Origin: Ectorhizobium quercum | GTDB taxonomy: Bacteria; Pseudomonadota; Alphaproteobacteria; Rhizobiales; Rhizobiaceae | Direction of reading: 5' to 3' | DNA length: 64,000 nucleotides | NCBI RefSeq assembly: GCF_026552795.1 | Contig: NZ_JANFPI010000002.1 | Span: 496,001 to 560,000 of the forward strand | Shown: positions 11,604 through 19,950 of the stretch, one piece after another | Layout of the letters: each line of letters opens with the position of its first letter | Position numbering within the stretch: the first letter of the stretch is position 1 | Program-made: the position numbers and the translations under genes | The notes under the pieces: model-generated | Seen by the model: only the letters and a program-made list of their open reading frames with translations | Database searches by the model: none | What the model was told of the DNA's origin: nothing

Positions 11604-12569
11604 TCAGACGGAAGCCGGCGTTTCCGGCACCGGCGTCAGGGCCTTGCCCTCGGCGAACCAGCGGATGATGTTGTCGGCCACCAGATCGCCCATTGCATTG
11701 CGGGTCGGCACCGTGGCGGAGGCGATATGCGGCCACAGAACGGCATTGTCGAGCGCGAGCAGCCCTTCCGGCACCTTCGGCTCGTGAGAGAACACGTCGA
11801 GGCCGGCGGCCGAAATCGTCTTCGACCGGAGCGCCGCGATCAGCGCATCGTCATCGACTGACGTTCCGCGCCCCACATTGATGAACACGCCGTCCGAACC
11901 GAGCGCCGAAAGCACGTCGGCATTGATGGCCTTACGGGTTTCCGGCGTGCCCGGAACGATGCAGATCAGCGTATCGACGGCCTTCGCCAGGTCCAGAAGC
12001 GTCGGATAATAGGCATAGTCCAGCCCCTCGCGCTGGCTGCGGGTGTGATAGGCGATCTTCACCTTGAACGGCTCCAGGCGCCTGGCAATCTCCAGACCGA
12101 TGCGGCCGAGGCCGTAAAGACCGACCGTGCGGCCCTTCAGCGACATCGGTGAAAGGGGGTTGGGGCCCACCTTCTCCCAGTTGCCCGAGCGCAGCCAGCG
12201 CTCGGCGCGGGGAATTTCGTGAATGGTGTTCAAAAGCAGCGCGACGGCGGAATCGGCCACCTCGTCGTTCAGCACGTCGGGCGTATTGGTCACGACGATG
12301 CCGCGCTTTGCCGCGGCATCGTAATCCACCCCGTCATACCCGACACCGAAATTGGCGACGATTTCGAGATTGGGAAGGAGGTCGATCCAGTCCGCCCCGA
12401 ATTTGCCGTAGACGGCCGCCCCCCTGACGCGCGCCGCGTCTTCGGGCGAAATCTGCGGGGATACGCCGGGCTTGACGGGCACGAGATCGAAATGCTCCTC
12501 CAGCCGCCGGATGATACGGTCATAAATCGAGTCGTAAACGAGAACCGCGGTTCTTCCCGTCATGATCAT
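11604..12569 (-). CDS. D-isomer-specific 2-hydroxyacid dehydrogenase
   Basis: NAD(P)-dependent reductase of 2-oxo acids such as hydroxypyruvate or glyoxylate; 321 residues. The Rossmann motif GLYGLGRIGLEIARRL is intact. The catalytic Arg lies in NVGRGTSVDDDAL, the Glu in FSHEPKVPE and the His in LWPHIASAT. The first codons read MIMTGR, so the start may be 12569 or 12563. It follows the LacI-family regulator on the same strand after 33 bp, so the regulator and enzyme probably form one operon and the regulator may control it. The exact substrate cannot be decided. Confidence 0.92.
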   Translation of the reverse strand: MIMTGRTAVLVYDSIYDRIIRRLEEHFDLVPVKPGVSPQISPEDAARVRGAAVYGKFGADWIDLLPNLEIVANFGVGYDGVDYDAAAKRGIVVTNTPDVLNDEVADSAVALLLNTIHEIPRAERWLRSGNWEKVGPNPLSPMSLKGRTVGLYGLGRIGLEIARRLEPFKVKIAYHTRSQREGLDYAYYPTLLDLAKAVDTLICIVPGTPETRKAINADVLSALGSDGVFINVGRGTSVDDDALIAALRSKTISAAGLDVFSHEPKVPEGLLALDNAVLWPHIASATVPTRNAMGDLVADNIIRWFAEGKALTPVPETPASV

Positions 12570-12602
12570 TCCTCTGTCTGATTGTCTGTCTTAGGTCAGG
12601 AT

Positions 12603-13625
12603 CTAGGTCCGGGGCCTGACCGGCCCGGTGGACTGGCGGATGCGCATCTCCGGCTTGATCAGGTGCAATCCGTCCGGCTCATGGCTGCCGGCCAGTTTAT
12701 CGAGAAGCGCGCGCGCTGCAAGCCGTCCGACCTCTTCCTGTCCGTTCCAGACCGTCGTCAGGGCGGGCGTGGCGATGGAGGCTTCCTCGAGGTCGTCATA
12801 TCCCGTGACCGAAATGTCCTGCCCGGCGATCAGGCCGGCCCGGGCGATGCCGTTCATGAAGCCGATCGCCACCAGGTCGTTCCAGCAGACCGCGGCGGTC
12901 GGCTTCTGCGGCAGGGACAGGAACTGCATGGCGGCCTCGAAACCGGCCTGTTTCGAGCGCGGCCCCGGAATCCGCAGATCGGGATCGACCTCCATGTTCG
13001 CCTTGCGAAGCGCATTGACGTAGCCCTGATAGCGGTCGCGGCCCGTCGAGGTCTGGTCCGTGCCGCCGACCATCGCGATCGTGCGGTGGCCGAGGCTGAT
13101 CAGGTGGTTCGTCGCCAGCGAGATGCCATAGCTGTCGTCGCCCCGATAGGTCGGCAGCGCGGTGCCCTCCATCGAGCGGGCCACCAGAATGGCCGGCATG
13201 TTGTTGTTTTCGGCAAGCGCCACATCCTCCGGCGGCGTGCCGATGGCAGGCGACATGATCACCCCGTCGCCGCCCAGTTGCAGCAGCATCTCGATGAAAT
13301 TGCGCTGCTTCTCGACGGAATCGTAGTGATTGGACAGGATGAAGGTGTGGGAGCGGCGGTCGAGTTCGCCTTCGATGGCCTTGAGGATTTCCCCGTAGAA
13401 CGGGTTCATGATGTCGTGGACCACGACGCCGACGATACCGGAGCGGGACGTGCGCAGGCTGGCCGCGCGCCGGTTGTAGATATAGCCCATCGCCCGGGCC
13501 TGCTCCTTGATGCGCTCGCGCGTATCCGCGGCCACCAGCGGACTGTCGCGCAGCGCAAGCGAAATGGTCGCCGTCGAAAGCCCGAGGCTTTCGGCAATCG
13601 TCGACAGTTTGATTTTCTGAGCCAT
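12603..13625 (-). CDS. LacI-family transcriptional regulator
   Basis: DNA-binding repressor of 340 residues. The N-terminal HTH and hinge helix read IKLSTIAESLGLSTATISLA and AASLRTSRSGIVGVVV, followed by a periplasmic-binding-protein-like sensor domain (DIMNPFYGEILKAIEG). The frame is open to 13682, but the ATG at 13625 has AGGAGGGG just upstream and gives the standard N-terminus. It lies directly upstream of the 2-hydroxyacid dehydrogenase in the same direction. An AT-rich palindrome 56 bp upstream is a candidate autoregulatory site. Confidence 0.94.
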   Translation of the reverse strand: MAQKIKLSTIAESLGLSTATISLALRDSPLVAADTRERIKEQARAMGYIYNRRAASLRTSRSGIVGVVVHDIMNPFYGEILKAIEGELDRRSHTFILSNHYDSVEKQRNFIEMLLQLGGDGVIMSPAIGTPPEDVALAENNNMPAILVARSMEGTALPTYRGDDSYGISLATNHLISLGHRTIAMVGGTDQTSTGRDRYQGYVNALRKANMEVDPDLRIPGPRSKQAGFEAAMQFLSLPQKPTAAVCWNDLVAIGFMNGIARAGLIAGQDISVTGYDDLEEASIATPALTTVWNGQEEVGRLAARALLDKLAGSHEPDGLHLIKPEMRIRQSTGPVRPRT

Positions 13626-13680
13626 GCGCAGTCCCCTCCTGCTTCGACCCACCCTTTTCGTCCCCGGGGCGGCCGATTTC

Positions 13681-13702
13681 AATTAAATTAAAGAATTTAA
13701 TT
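13681..13702. promoter_or_regulatory. AT-rich palindrome upstream of the LacI-family gene
   Basis: Nine-base arms AATTAAATT and AATTTAATT separated by AAAG stand out in otherwise G+C-rich DNA, 56 bp upstream of the regulator start. The position suits an operator or an UP-like element. LacI-type operators normally have a central CG, which is absent here. Confidence 0.3.
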
Positions 13703-13811
13703 TTGGCGCGCAATGCCTGCCTGAAGCTCCGCACTCATCGGGATGGGTGTTGTGACAGCCGGGACGGGATCGGATGGATAGCAAACCATGCCCCTCAGGG
13801 CCTGACCGACC

Positions 13812-14354
13812 CTAGCCGGGGGAGCCTTCGCCCTTCCCCGTCGGCTCTGGCGCCTGCCCGGCGGAATTGAGATTGGCGTCGACCGTCTTCAGAAGCCGGA
13901 TCAGCGTCTTCACCTCCTTGCCGGAAAGGCCGGCGACCGCCGCCCGGTCGCAATGGACGACCGACGCCGAGATGGCCTCCACCGCGCTGCGGCCCATATC
14001 GGTCAGGTAGACCTTGCTGAGACGGCCGTCCTTCGCATCCTCGCCGCGCATCAGAAAGCCCTGCGCCTCCATGCGCCCGATCGTGCGCGTCACGGTCGGC
14101 GGCTTGACGCCCAGCGCCTGGGCGAGCTGTCCGGTCGTCAGCCCGTCCTGCTCGTGAAGCGCGAGAATCACGCCGTCCTGACCGGCATAGAGCCCTGTAC
14201 GGGTGAGCGCGCGCGAAAGCAGCGTCCTCAGCGAGCGCGAGGCCTGAACGAGACTGTTGGCGAGCGCGCCCGGCTCGGCCAGCGCCTCCTCCTTCTTGCG
14301 CAGGGATTTCTCCTTCTTGCGCAGCGCCTTTTCCTGCTTGTCCTTCTTGCTCAC
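13812..14354 (-). CDS. MarR-family transcriptional regulator with charged N-terminal helix
   Basis: Winged-helix regulator of 180 residues. The MarR core is clear: TTGQLAQALGVKPPTVTRTI is the recognition region and GEDAKDGRLSKVYLTDMGR the wing. The first 27 residues (KKDKQEKALRKKEKSLRKKE) are an unusually Lys/Glu-rich helix, probably a coiled coil, beyond the usual MarR length. The start is GTG with GGGAGAGG upstream. It is divergent from the creatininase-family gene, 91 bp away, which is therefore its most likely target; the ligand is unknown. Confidence 0.9.
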   Translation of the reverse strand: MSKKDKQEKALRKKEKSLRKKEEALAEPGALANSLVQASRSLRTLLSRALTRTGLYAGQDGVILALHEQDGLTTGQLAQALGVKPPTVTRTIGRMEAQGFLMRGEDAKDGRLSKVYLTDMGRSAVEAISASVVHCDRAAVAGLSGKEVKTLIRLLKTVDANLNSAGQAPEPTGKGEGSPG

Positions 14355-14445
14355 GCACCTCTCCCGCTTTCAAACGAAGCGCTGCGCCGTTATACCGGCC
14401 TGTAGCCTGAAGACTACCGGAAAACCATGCGGGAAACGTTAACCC

Positions 14446-15216
14446 ATGACCGCCAGCCCGAACGAAACCACCATCGCCGTCCTGCCGCTCGGCGCGCACG
14501 AGCAGCACGGCCCGCACCTGCCCTTCGAAACGGATGCGATCATCGCCGCCGGCATCGCGGCGCGGGCGAAGGCCGCCCTGCCCGCGCACCTGTCGGTGGA
14601 TTTCCTGCCGGTCGAGAGCGTCGGCTATTCCGTCGAGCATATGGACGTCGAAGGCACGAAGACACTCTCCTATGCCGAAGCCGTCGAAAAATGGCTGGGC
14701 ATCGCAGGATTCCTCGCCCGGCGCGGCACGCGCAGGTTCGTGATGCTGAACGCGCATGGCGGCAATTCGCCGCTGATGACCATCGTGGCCACCGAGGCCC
14801 GCCTGCGCTTCGGCATGCTGGCGGTGGCGACGAGCTGGACCCGCTACGGCCTGCCGGACGGCGTGATCTCCCCCGAGGAAAAGGCGATCGGCATCCACGC
14901 TGGCGAGATCGAGACCTCCGTGATGCTGGCGCTCGCCCCGGACAGGGTACGGATGGACAGGGCGAAGGATTTCCCTTCCAGACAGACGGAATTCTGCCGC
15001 TGCTTCACCCATCTGCGCGCCTACGGCCCGCACGCCTTCGGCTGGAAGATGACGGATCTGAACCCCGAAGGCGCCGCCGGCAACGCCGCCGCCGCGACCG
15101 CCGAGAAGGGCGAGGCGCTGATTGCCCATTCGGTCCGTGGCTTCATCGCGCTCCTCGACGACGTCCATCGTTTCGACCTTTCGCTCCTCTCCGGCAGGGC
15201 CGCCGATTCCCTTTGA
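14446..15216 (+). CDS. Creatininase-family amidohydrolase
   Basis: Metal-dependent amidohydrolase fold, 256 residues. The metal-ligand motifs of the family are present: [15 protein letters not shown] near residue 16, NAHGGN, and HAGEIETS. The family includes creatininase, the mycofactocin peptidase MftE and FAPy deformylase-type enzymes, and nothing here chooses between them. The first residues ([15 protein letters not shown]) begin almost on the first strand. It is divergent from a MarR regulator and stops 79 bp before the cobW-type gene. Confidence 0.88.
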   Translation: MTASPNETTIAVLPLGAHEQHGPHLPFETDAIIAAGIAARAKAALPAHLSVDFLPVESVGYSVEHMDVEGTKTLSYAEAVEKWLGIAGFLARRGTRRFVMLNAHGGNSPLMTIVATEARLRFGMLAVATSWTRYGLPDGVISPEEKAIGIHAGEIETSVMLALAPDRVRMDRAKDFPSRQTEFCRCFTHLRAYGPHAFGWKMTDLNPEGAAGNAAAATAEKGEALIAHSVRGFIALLDDVHRFDLSLLSGRAADSL

Positions 15217-15295
15217 AACGGGCGCGGTCAGCGCCTATATGGGGTTCAGTCTTTTTCCCGCCGCCCGGCGCCACCTTCATTTTCCGAGGTTTCCC

Positions 15296-16363
15296 ATGAC
15301 CGAAGCGCAAGCTGCCAAGCCCATTCCCGTCACCGTTCTCACCGGCTATCTCGGCGCCGGCAAGACGACGTTGCTCAACCGCATCCTGACCGAGAATCAC
15401 GGCAGGAAATATGCGGTCATCGTCAATGAGTTCGGGGAAATTGGCATCGACAACGACCTGATCGTCGAGTCGGACGAGGAAATCTACGAAATGAACAACG
15501 GCTGTGTCTGCTGCACCGTGCGCGGCGACCTGATCCGCGTCGTGGAAGGGCTGATGCGCCGCCCGGGCCGCTTCGACGGCATCATCGTCGAGACGACCGG
15601 CCTCGCCGATCCGGTTCCGGTCGCCCAGACCTTCTTCATGGACGACGACGTGCGCGCGAAAAGCCAGCTCGATGCCGTCGTCGCCCTCGTCGACGCCAAG
15701 CACCTGCCGCTGCGCCTGAAGGACAGCCGCGAGGCCGAGGACCAGATCGCCTTCGCCGATGTCGTCATCATCAACAAGACCGACCTCGTGACCCCGGAAG
15801 AGGCCGACCGGATCGAGGAGATCGTCCGCGCCGTCAACCCCTCCGCCCGCGTCTACCGGGCAGAACGCTCGGGCGTTCCGCTGGAAAAGGTGCTGGACCA
15901 GGGTGCCTTCGATCTCGAGCGGGCGCTGGAAAACGATCCGCATTTCCTCGATCACGTCCACCCGGACCATGTGTGCGGGCCGGATTGCGACCATGATCAC
16001 GATCACCATCATCACGACCATGATCACCACCATCACCACGACCATGCATCCCCGATCCATGACGTGACGGTGCGCTCCGTCTCGCTGCGCGGCGGCGAGC
16101 TGAACCCGGACAAGTTTTTCCCGTGGATCCAGAACGTCACGCAGGTTCAGGGCCCGAACATCCTGCGCCTCAAGGGCATCATCGCCTTCAGGGGCGACGA
16201 GGAGCGCTATGTCGTGCAGGGCGTCCACATGATCATCGAGGGCAACCACCAGCGCCCGTGGAAGGATGGCGAGAAGCACGAAAGCCGCCTCGTCTTCATC
16301 GGCCGCGATCTCGATCCGGCCCAGCTCGAAGCCGCCTTCAAGGCCTGCGAGGCCGCCGCCTGA
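15296..16363 (+). CDS. CobW/COG0523 metal-chaperone GTPase with His-rich segment
   Basis: G3E-family GTPase, probably delivering or allocating zinc or another transition metal; 355 residues. Walker A is GYLGAGKTT at 17-25, the metal-binding CxCC motif is GCVCC at 69-73, and the guanine motif is NKTD. Between the G and C-terminal domains lies a segment of about 25 residues dominated by His and Asp (encoded at 15988-16048), a likely metal reservoir. The C-terminal CobW domain is complete. The ATG at 15296 with GAGG upstream is preferred over upstream in-frame codons. Its stop overlaps the start of the WD40 gene (TGATG), so the two are coupled. Confidence 0.93.
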   Translation: MTEAQAAKPIPVTVLTGYLGAGKTTLLNRILTENHGRKYAVIVNEFGEIGIDNDLIVESDEEIYEMNNGCVCCTVRGDLIRVVEGLMRRPGRFDGIIVETTGLADPVPVAQTFFMDDDVRAKSQLDAVVALVDAKHLPLRLKDSREAEDQIAFADVVIINKTDLVTPEEADRIEEIVRAVNPSARVYRAERSGVPLEKVLDQGAFDLERALENDPHFLDHVHPDHVCGPDCDHDHDHHHHDHDHHHHHDHASPIHDVTVRSVSLRGGELNPDKFFPWIQNVTQVQGPNILRLKGIIAFRGDEERYVVQGVHMIIEGNHQRPWKDGEKHESRLVFIGRDLDPAQLEAAFKACEAAA

Positions 16364-17355
16364 TGCCGACGGTCGCGCCCTACGACATCGAAGGCCATGT
16401 CGTCACCACAGCCTTCCTCGGCAATACCGCATTCTTCGCCGCCGCCAGCGGCGAGATCCACCGGCTGGACGGAGGCGCCAAGGTCACGGAGGCCCATCAC
16501 GGCCTGCTGACCTGCGTGCGCGATCCCTTCAGCCCCAGCCTTCTGACCGGCGGCGAGGACGGCCGCGTTCTGCGCATCTCCGCGACCGGAGACGTCACGG
16601 AACTGGCGAACGTACCGCGCAAATGGATTTCCAACGTCGCCGGCGGTCCGCAGGGCGCGATGGGTTACGCCATCGGCCGCTCCAGCTTCGTGCGCCTCGC
16701 CGACGGCACGGTGAAGGAATTCACCGAAAGCCGCACGGTCGAGGCCATCGCCTTCGCGCCGAAGGGCCTGCGGCTTGCCGCCGCCCGCTATAACGGCGTC
16801 TCCCTGCATTGGGCAGGCATGGCCGCCGAGCCGATGGACCTCGAATGGAAGGGCGCCCACACCGCCGTCACCTTCTCGCCGGACGGCCGCTTCGTCGTCA
16901 CCGCCATGCAGGAAAACGCCCTGCACGGCTGGAAGCTCGACGGCGTGAAGAACAGCGACGAAGCCCGCCACATGCGCATGACCGGCTATCCGGCCAAGGT
17001 AAAGTCGCTGTCGTGGTCCCCGAAGGGCAAATGGCTCGCCTCCTCCGGCGCGCCGGCGGCCATCGTCTGGCCCTTTTCTGGCAAGGACGGCCCGATGGGC
17101 AAGGCCCCGCTGGAACTCGGCACCCGCGCCGACATCATGGTCACCCAGGTCGCGTTCCACAATACGGACGAGATTCTCGCCATCGGCTTCATCGACGGCA
17201 TGATCCTCGGCGTCCGCATCTCCGACGGCAAGGAAGCCCTGCTGCGCCGCCCCGGCAAGGGAGCGATCACCTCGCTCGGCTGGAGTGCCAGCGGCCGCCT
17301 CCTCGCCTTCGCCTCGGAAGCCGGCGATTGCGGCGTGGTGGATATCGCAGGGTAA
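16363..17355 (+). CDS. WD40-repeat beta-propeller protein coupled to the CobW GTPase
   Basis: Soluble beta-propeller of 330 residues with no signal peptide. Degenerate WD-type blades occur throughout, for example HTAVTFSPDGRFVVTAMQ, VKSLSWSPKGKWLASSG and AITSLGWSASGRLLAFASE. It starts in the CobW stop codon, so equal expression is expected and a functional or physical link to metal trafficking is likely. The biochemical role is unknown. The last 59 bp before its final four codons occur again at 18760-18818. Confidence 0.85.
   Translation: MPTVAPYDIEGHVVTTAFLGNTAFFAAASGEIHRLDGGAKVTEAHHGLLTCVRDPFSPSLLTGGEDGRVLRISATGDVTELANVPRKWISNVAGGPQGAMGYAIGRSSFVRLADGTVKEFTESRTVEAIAFAPKGLRLAAARYNGVSLHWAGMAAEPMDLEWKGAHTAVTFSPDGRFVVTAMQENALHGWKLDGVKNSDEARHMRMTGYPAKVKSLSWSPKGKWLASSGAPAAIVWPFSGKDGPMGKAPLELGTRADIMVTQVAFHNTDEILAIGFIDGMILGVRISDGKEALLRRPGKGAITSLGWSASGRLLAFASEAGDCGVVDIAG
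17287..17345 (+). repeat. Direct repeat, copy A (3' end of the WD40 gene)
   Basis: This 59-bp segment matches 18760-18818 at 56 of 59 positions in the same orientation (offset 1473 bp). Copy A is the intact in-frame end of the WD40 gene. Homology stops a few codons before the stop. Confidence 0.93.
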
Positions 17356-17732
17356 GGTGGTCTGGTCGGGTCAGAAACGTCGGCCGGTGAAGAGAGGTCT
17401 TCTCGCGCTGAGACTGCTTTCGGTGGAAAAGCGATCATCCCGATATCGAACTGCTGGCGGCGGCTTGGCGCCAACGCCGGGCATTGCCGACTGTATCCTC
17501 CTCTCCAAACTACAGCCTGGAACCCAGCTCAAAAAGCTGGTGGAATTCCGCTGCAATGATTGAGGCGTCCACCAAATTTCCGTAATTTGGCTATTTCAAG
17601 CCTATGGTTGCTCTAATCTCTTCGTGAAAAGTCCAACAAGGAGCCAGACATCAACAGGGTTCAGCCGCCGACCTGAACAACATCAAACATTGACGCAGCC
17701 GTCGATCCCTATCCCCTTGAAAGACTGAAAGA
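17356..17732. other. Non-coding left part of the AT-richer islet
   Basis: No ORF here has convincing coding character. The composition drops visibly in G+C compared with the WD40 gene. No tRNA, integrase fragment or clear terminator is seen. Confidence 0.5.
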
Positions 17733-18137
17733 ATGCATTTCAAGAACTTGGTATCTCCACTCGCCTTGCCCGTATTAATCACCGCCTTCTCGACCCCGCT
17801 CTTTGCGGAAGACCTTCTCCCGATAGATCAGGGAAGGTACGTGCAATCACGACATCAGTGCGACGACCCGAAAGGTTCCATGCTATTCATCTTTGACGGA
17901 GTGAGCGTCAAGAGCAATAAGACCACTTGCACGTTGAGCAACGTGACCAATTCTGGAAACGTTTATCATTTCAACGAGAGCTGCTCCTATTACCATCACT
18001 CGTGGAGTATCCTCCCGACGACTGTCACGGAATACAAGACCAGGATGGAAATCTTGAAAAAGAGGGAATTCCTGTTGAAACGTGAGAACGAAAGTCTGGA
18101 GTTCAATGATCAGTACCGATGGTGCGCGCCGGAATAA
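17733..18137 (+). CDS. Small exported protein of unknown function
   Basis: Not recognised. The 134-residue product has a Sec signal peptide (hydrophobic residues 7-22, probable cleavage after TPLFA), so it should be periplasmic or secreted. The mature part has four Cys residues, at HQCDD, TTCTLS, ESCSYY and RWCAPE, which could pair as two disulfides. It also has a basic helix (KTRMEILKKREFLLKREN). Codon use is AT-richer than in the neighbouring genes. It is followed after three bases by the frame that contains a small lipoprotein. Both lie between the two direct repeats, which suggests joint acquisition. Confidence 0.65.
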   Translation: MHFKNLVSPLALPVLITAFSTPLFAEDLLPIDQGRYVQSRHQCDDPKGSMLFIFDGVSVKSNKTTCTLSNVTNSGNVYHFNESCSYYHHSWSILPTTVTEYKTRMEILKKREFLLKRENESLEFNDQYRWCAPE

Positions 18138-18269
18138 GTTGTGGACCTCTGGGCCGCACGGAATGGCGTCCGTGGCGCCGTGGCCGCCATGAGCCGGACG
18201 CAGACCCCGCCTTGCCTTCACGCTGAACCAGCAAAAATATTATTTCACGCAATATCGATGAGCAGAAAC

Positions 18270-18611
18270 ATGAAAACCTATTTCTTACTATTGGGCCTGT
18301 GTCTGACGCTAAGTGGTTGTGGCAGCCTATTTAAAATGTCGGAGGCTTCCCACGAAAGAGAAGTGGCAAGACTGAACCTCATCGGTTCAAGCTTCGAAAC
18401 CGCAAAGGCTAAAGCGACACGAGCAGGATTTCAGTGCGGTGGTGGCGAAAACCGCGATCTTGGGAAGAATGCCATTCAATGCTACAAAAAATCTCCGGAG
18501 TTGCTATGCCCTCAGCGGCGGTTCTTGTTTATTCGAGCGGACGCGAATAACGGCAAAGTCATCAGCGTTGGCACTCGTGTCGTCGACAATCACTGCCTCG
18601 GCGCTGCATAG
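18270..18611 (+). CDS. Small lipoprotein of unknown function
   Basis: Not recognised. From the ATG at 18270 it is 113 residues with a lipoprotein signal: a short charged start, hydrophobic FLLLGLCLTL and lipobox LSGC. The ATG at 18258 is an alternative; the longer frame back to 18141 has no plausible leader. Mature-part Cys residues occur at FQCGGG, IQCYKK, LLCPQ and NHCLG. The pattern ARLNLIGSSFETAKAKATRA suggests one amphipathic helix followed by a small Cys-bonded domain. Codon use is AT-richer than in flanking genes, like its neighbour at 17733. Confidence 0.6.
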   Translation: MKTYFLLLGLCLTLSGCGSLFKMSEASHEREVARLNLIGSSFETAKAKATRAGFQCGGGENRDLGKNAIQCYKKSPELLCPQRRFLFIRADANNGKVISVGTRVVDNHCLGAA

Positions 18612-18759
18612 GCTGCGCGGATTCTTTGAAATCGGGTGAGTGGCGGGTTGCGTTGAATTCAAGGCTGGCAGCCTTCGGTTTGTACTTTAGCTGAGAAATT
18701 GCAATGCCCGCCTTACAACGTCCTCTTTGGGCCACAAGCGGTCGTCGCCAGTGTGACAC

Positions 18760-18818
18760 GCCAATGGCCGCCTCCTCGCCTTCGCCTCGGAAGGCGGCGA
18801 TTGCGGCGTGGTGGATAT
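18760..18818 (+). repeat. Direct repeat, copy B (orphan fragment of the WD40 gene end)
   Basis: Second copy of 17287-17345 with three mismatches. It is not part of an intact gene: there is no WD40 sequence upstream of it and the frame runs on into unrelated codons. It marks the right border of the AT-richer segment. Confidence 0.93.
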
Positions 18819-18846
18819 AAGCGCATGGAAGAGAGAACGGATGTCA

Positions 18847-19196
18847 TGAGCGGTCTTTACGTCATCGCCTCGAAGAAACTCCAGCGCCATCTCGTCCAGC
18901 GGCGACAAGGCTACGGCGAACATGAGGTCGGGGATGGCCGTTTCTACGTCCGTGAGAACTATTGCTCCCGCACACTGGCGCAAAGGGAAGACCGGCGAAT
19001 TCGACTTCTACCACCGCTCATCGAAGATCTCCGATCCGTTCGAGACGATCTGGAGGCCACGTTTTTCGCGCTCGATCAAAGGAACAGAGAAACCATCAAG
19101 GAAGCGTTGGTCCGCGGGATCGGCCTGCCCGCAAGCCGCTCTGCGGAATTGTGGGTTCTCGTCGATGAAGACCGACGGCTCGCCTCCGCTTTCTGA
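18847..19196 (+). CDS. Doubtful ORF right of the islet
   Basis: Not recognised and possibly not a gene. An ATG at 18847 opens 116 codons (SGLYVIASKKLQRHLVQRRQ at the start). The stretch DLRSVRDDLEATFFALDQRN looks protein-like, but codon choice weakens in the middle and overlapping frames on both strands are also open. There is no good ribosome-binding site. It may be a degraded gene left beside the repeat-bounded insertion. Confidence 0.25.
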
Positions 19197-19272
19197 ACCC
19201 CGCCGAGCACGGACGCGCAAAGGCCCTGCCCGGTTTCCGGGAAGGGCTTGAAAATGAAGGCGGGTAAAAGAA

Positions 19273-19863
19273 TCACGCCGCCCTGCGCCGCTCCGACACT
19301 GTGAGCTTGCGACCGCTTGCCACGATCATGCCCGCCGCGCCGTCGAGCCAGCCTTCCTTCAACTCCAGCGCCAGGAAGCGCTCGCGTGCCGTCGGGCCGG
19401 GCATCATCAGGAGCTTCGTCTTCTCCGCGAAGAAGCCGAAGCGCTCGTAATAGGGCGCGTCGCCGACGAGCAGGATCGCACCGTGACCGCGATCATGGGC
19501 GCGGGCGATCGCCGCGCGCATCAGTGCGCCGCCGATGCCCTTGCCCTCATGGGCCGGATCGACCGCGAGCGGACCCAGCAGCAGGGCGTCCACCGGCGTG
19601 CCGGCGGGCGTGACGCCGGCCTCGACATTCCAGAGGCGGACGGTGCCGATCACATGCCCGCCGGAATCGCGCGCCACCAGCGCCAGGCCATCGGCCGGCA
19701 GCCGGCTGCGGCGCAGCTTTTCCGACGACTTCGCCCGGCGGTCCGGCCCCATCGCCACATCGAGCAGCGTTTCGCGCGCAACGACATCGCCGGCATTCTC
19801 GTCGTCGACGATGAAGGCGGCAGGCGTGAAAAAAGCGCGAACATTGTTAAAAACAGTGGCCAT
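19273..19863 (-). CDS. GNAT-family N-acetyltransferase (YhbS-like)
   Basis: Acetyl-CoA-dependent N-acetyltransferase of 196 residues. The acetyl-CoA binding motif A is visible as LAVDPAHEGKGIGGALMRAA, followed by the GDAPYYERFGF block typical of the YhbS/COG3153 group. The substrate is unknown. It lies 87 bp downstream of the ornithine decarboxylase gene on the same strand. A polyamine substrate is an attractive guess from the neighbourhood, but the sequence does not show it. Confidence 0.88.
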   Translation of the reverse strand: MATVFNNVRAFFTPAAFIVDDENAGDVVARETLLDVAMGPDRRAKSSEKLRRSRLPADGLALVARDSGGHVIGTVRLWNVEAGVTPAGTPVDALLLGPLAVDPAHEGKGIGGALMRAAIARAHDRGHGAILLVGDAPYYERFGFFAEKTKLLMMPGPTARERFLALELKEGWLDGAAGMIVASGRKLTVSERRRAA

Positions 19864-19950
19864 CGGAGCCTCCCGTTTCCAAATGCCGTCAGCACGGCAA
19901 CCAATAATCAGGGGTGAAAGGCCCGCCCCGGCACGAAGCCGGGCCAGGCA

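Noticed and set aside
15988..16048. Tandem-like CAT/GAC triplet run suggesting a microsatellite or CRISPR-like repeat
   Set aside because: It is in frame inside the CobW-type gene and encodes the His/Asp-rich metal-binding segment; the units are irregular.
18687..18983. Minus-strand 98-codon ORF with protein-like start
   Set aside because: It runs through the orphan repeat copy, has no ribosome-binding site, and its C-terminal half is the antisense of the WD40 fragment.
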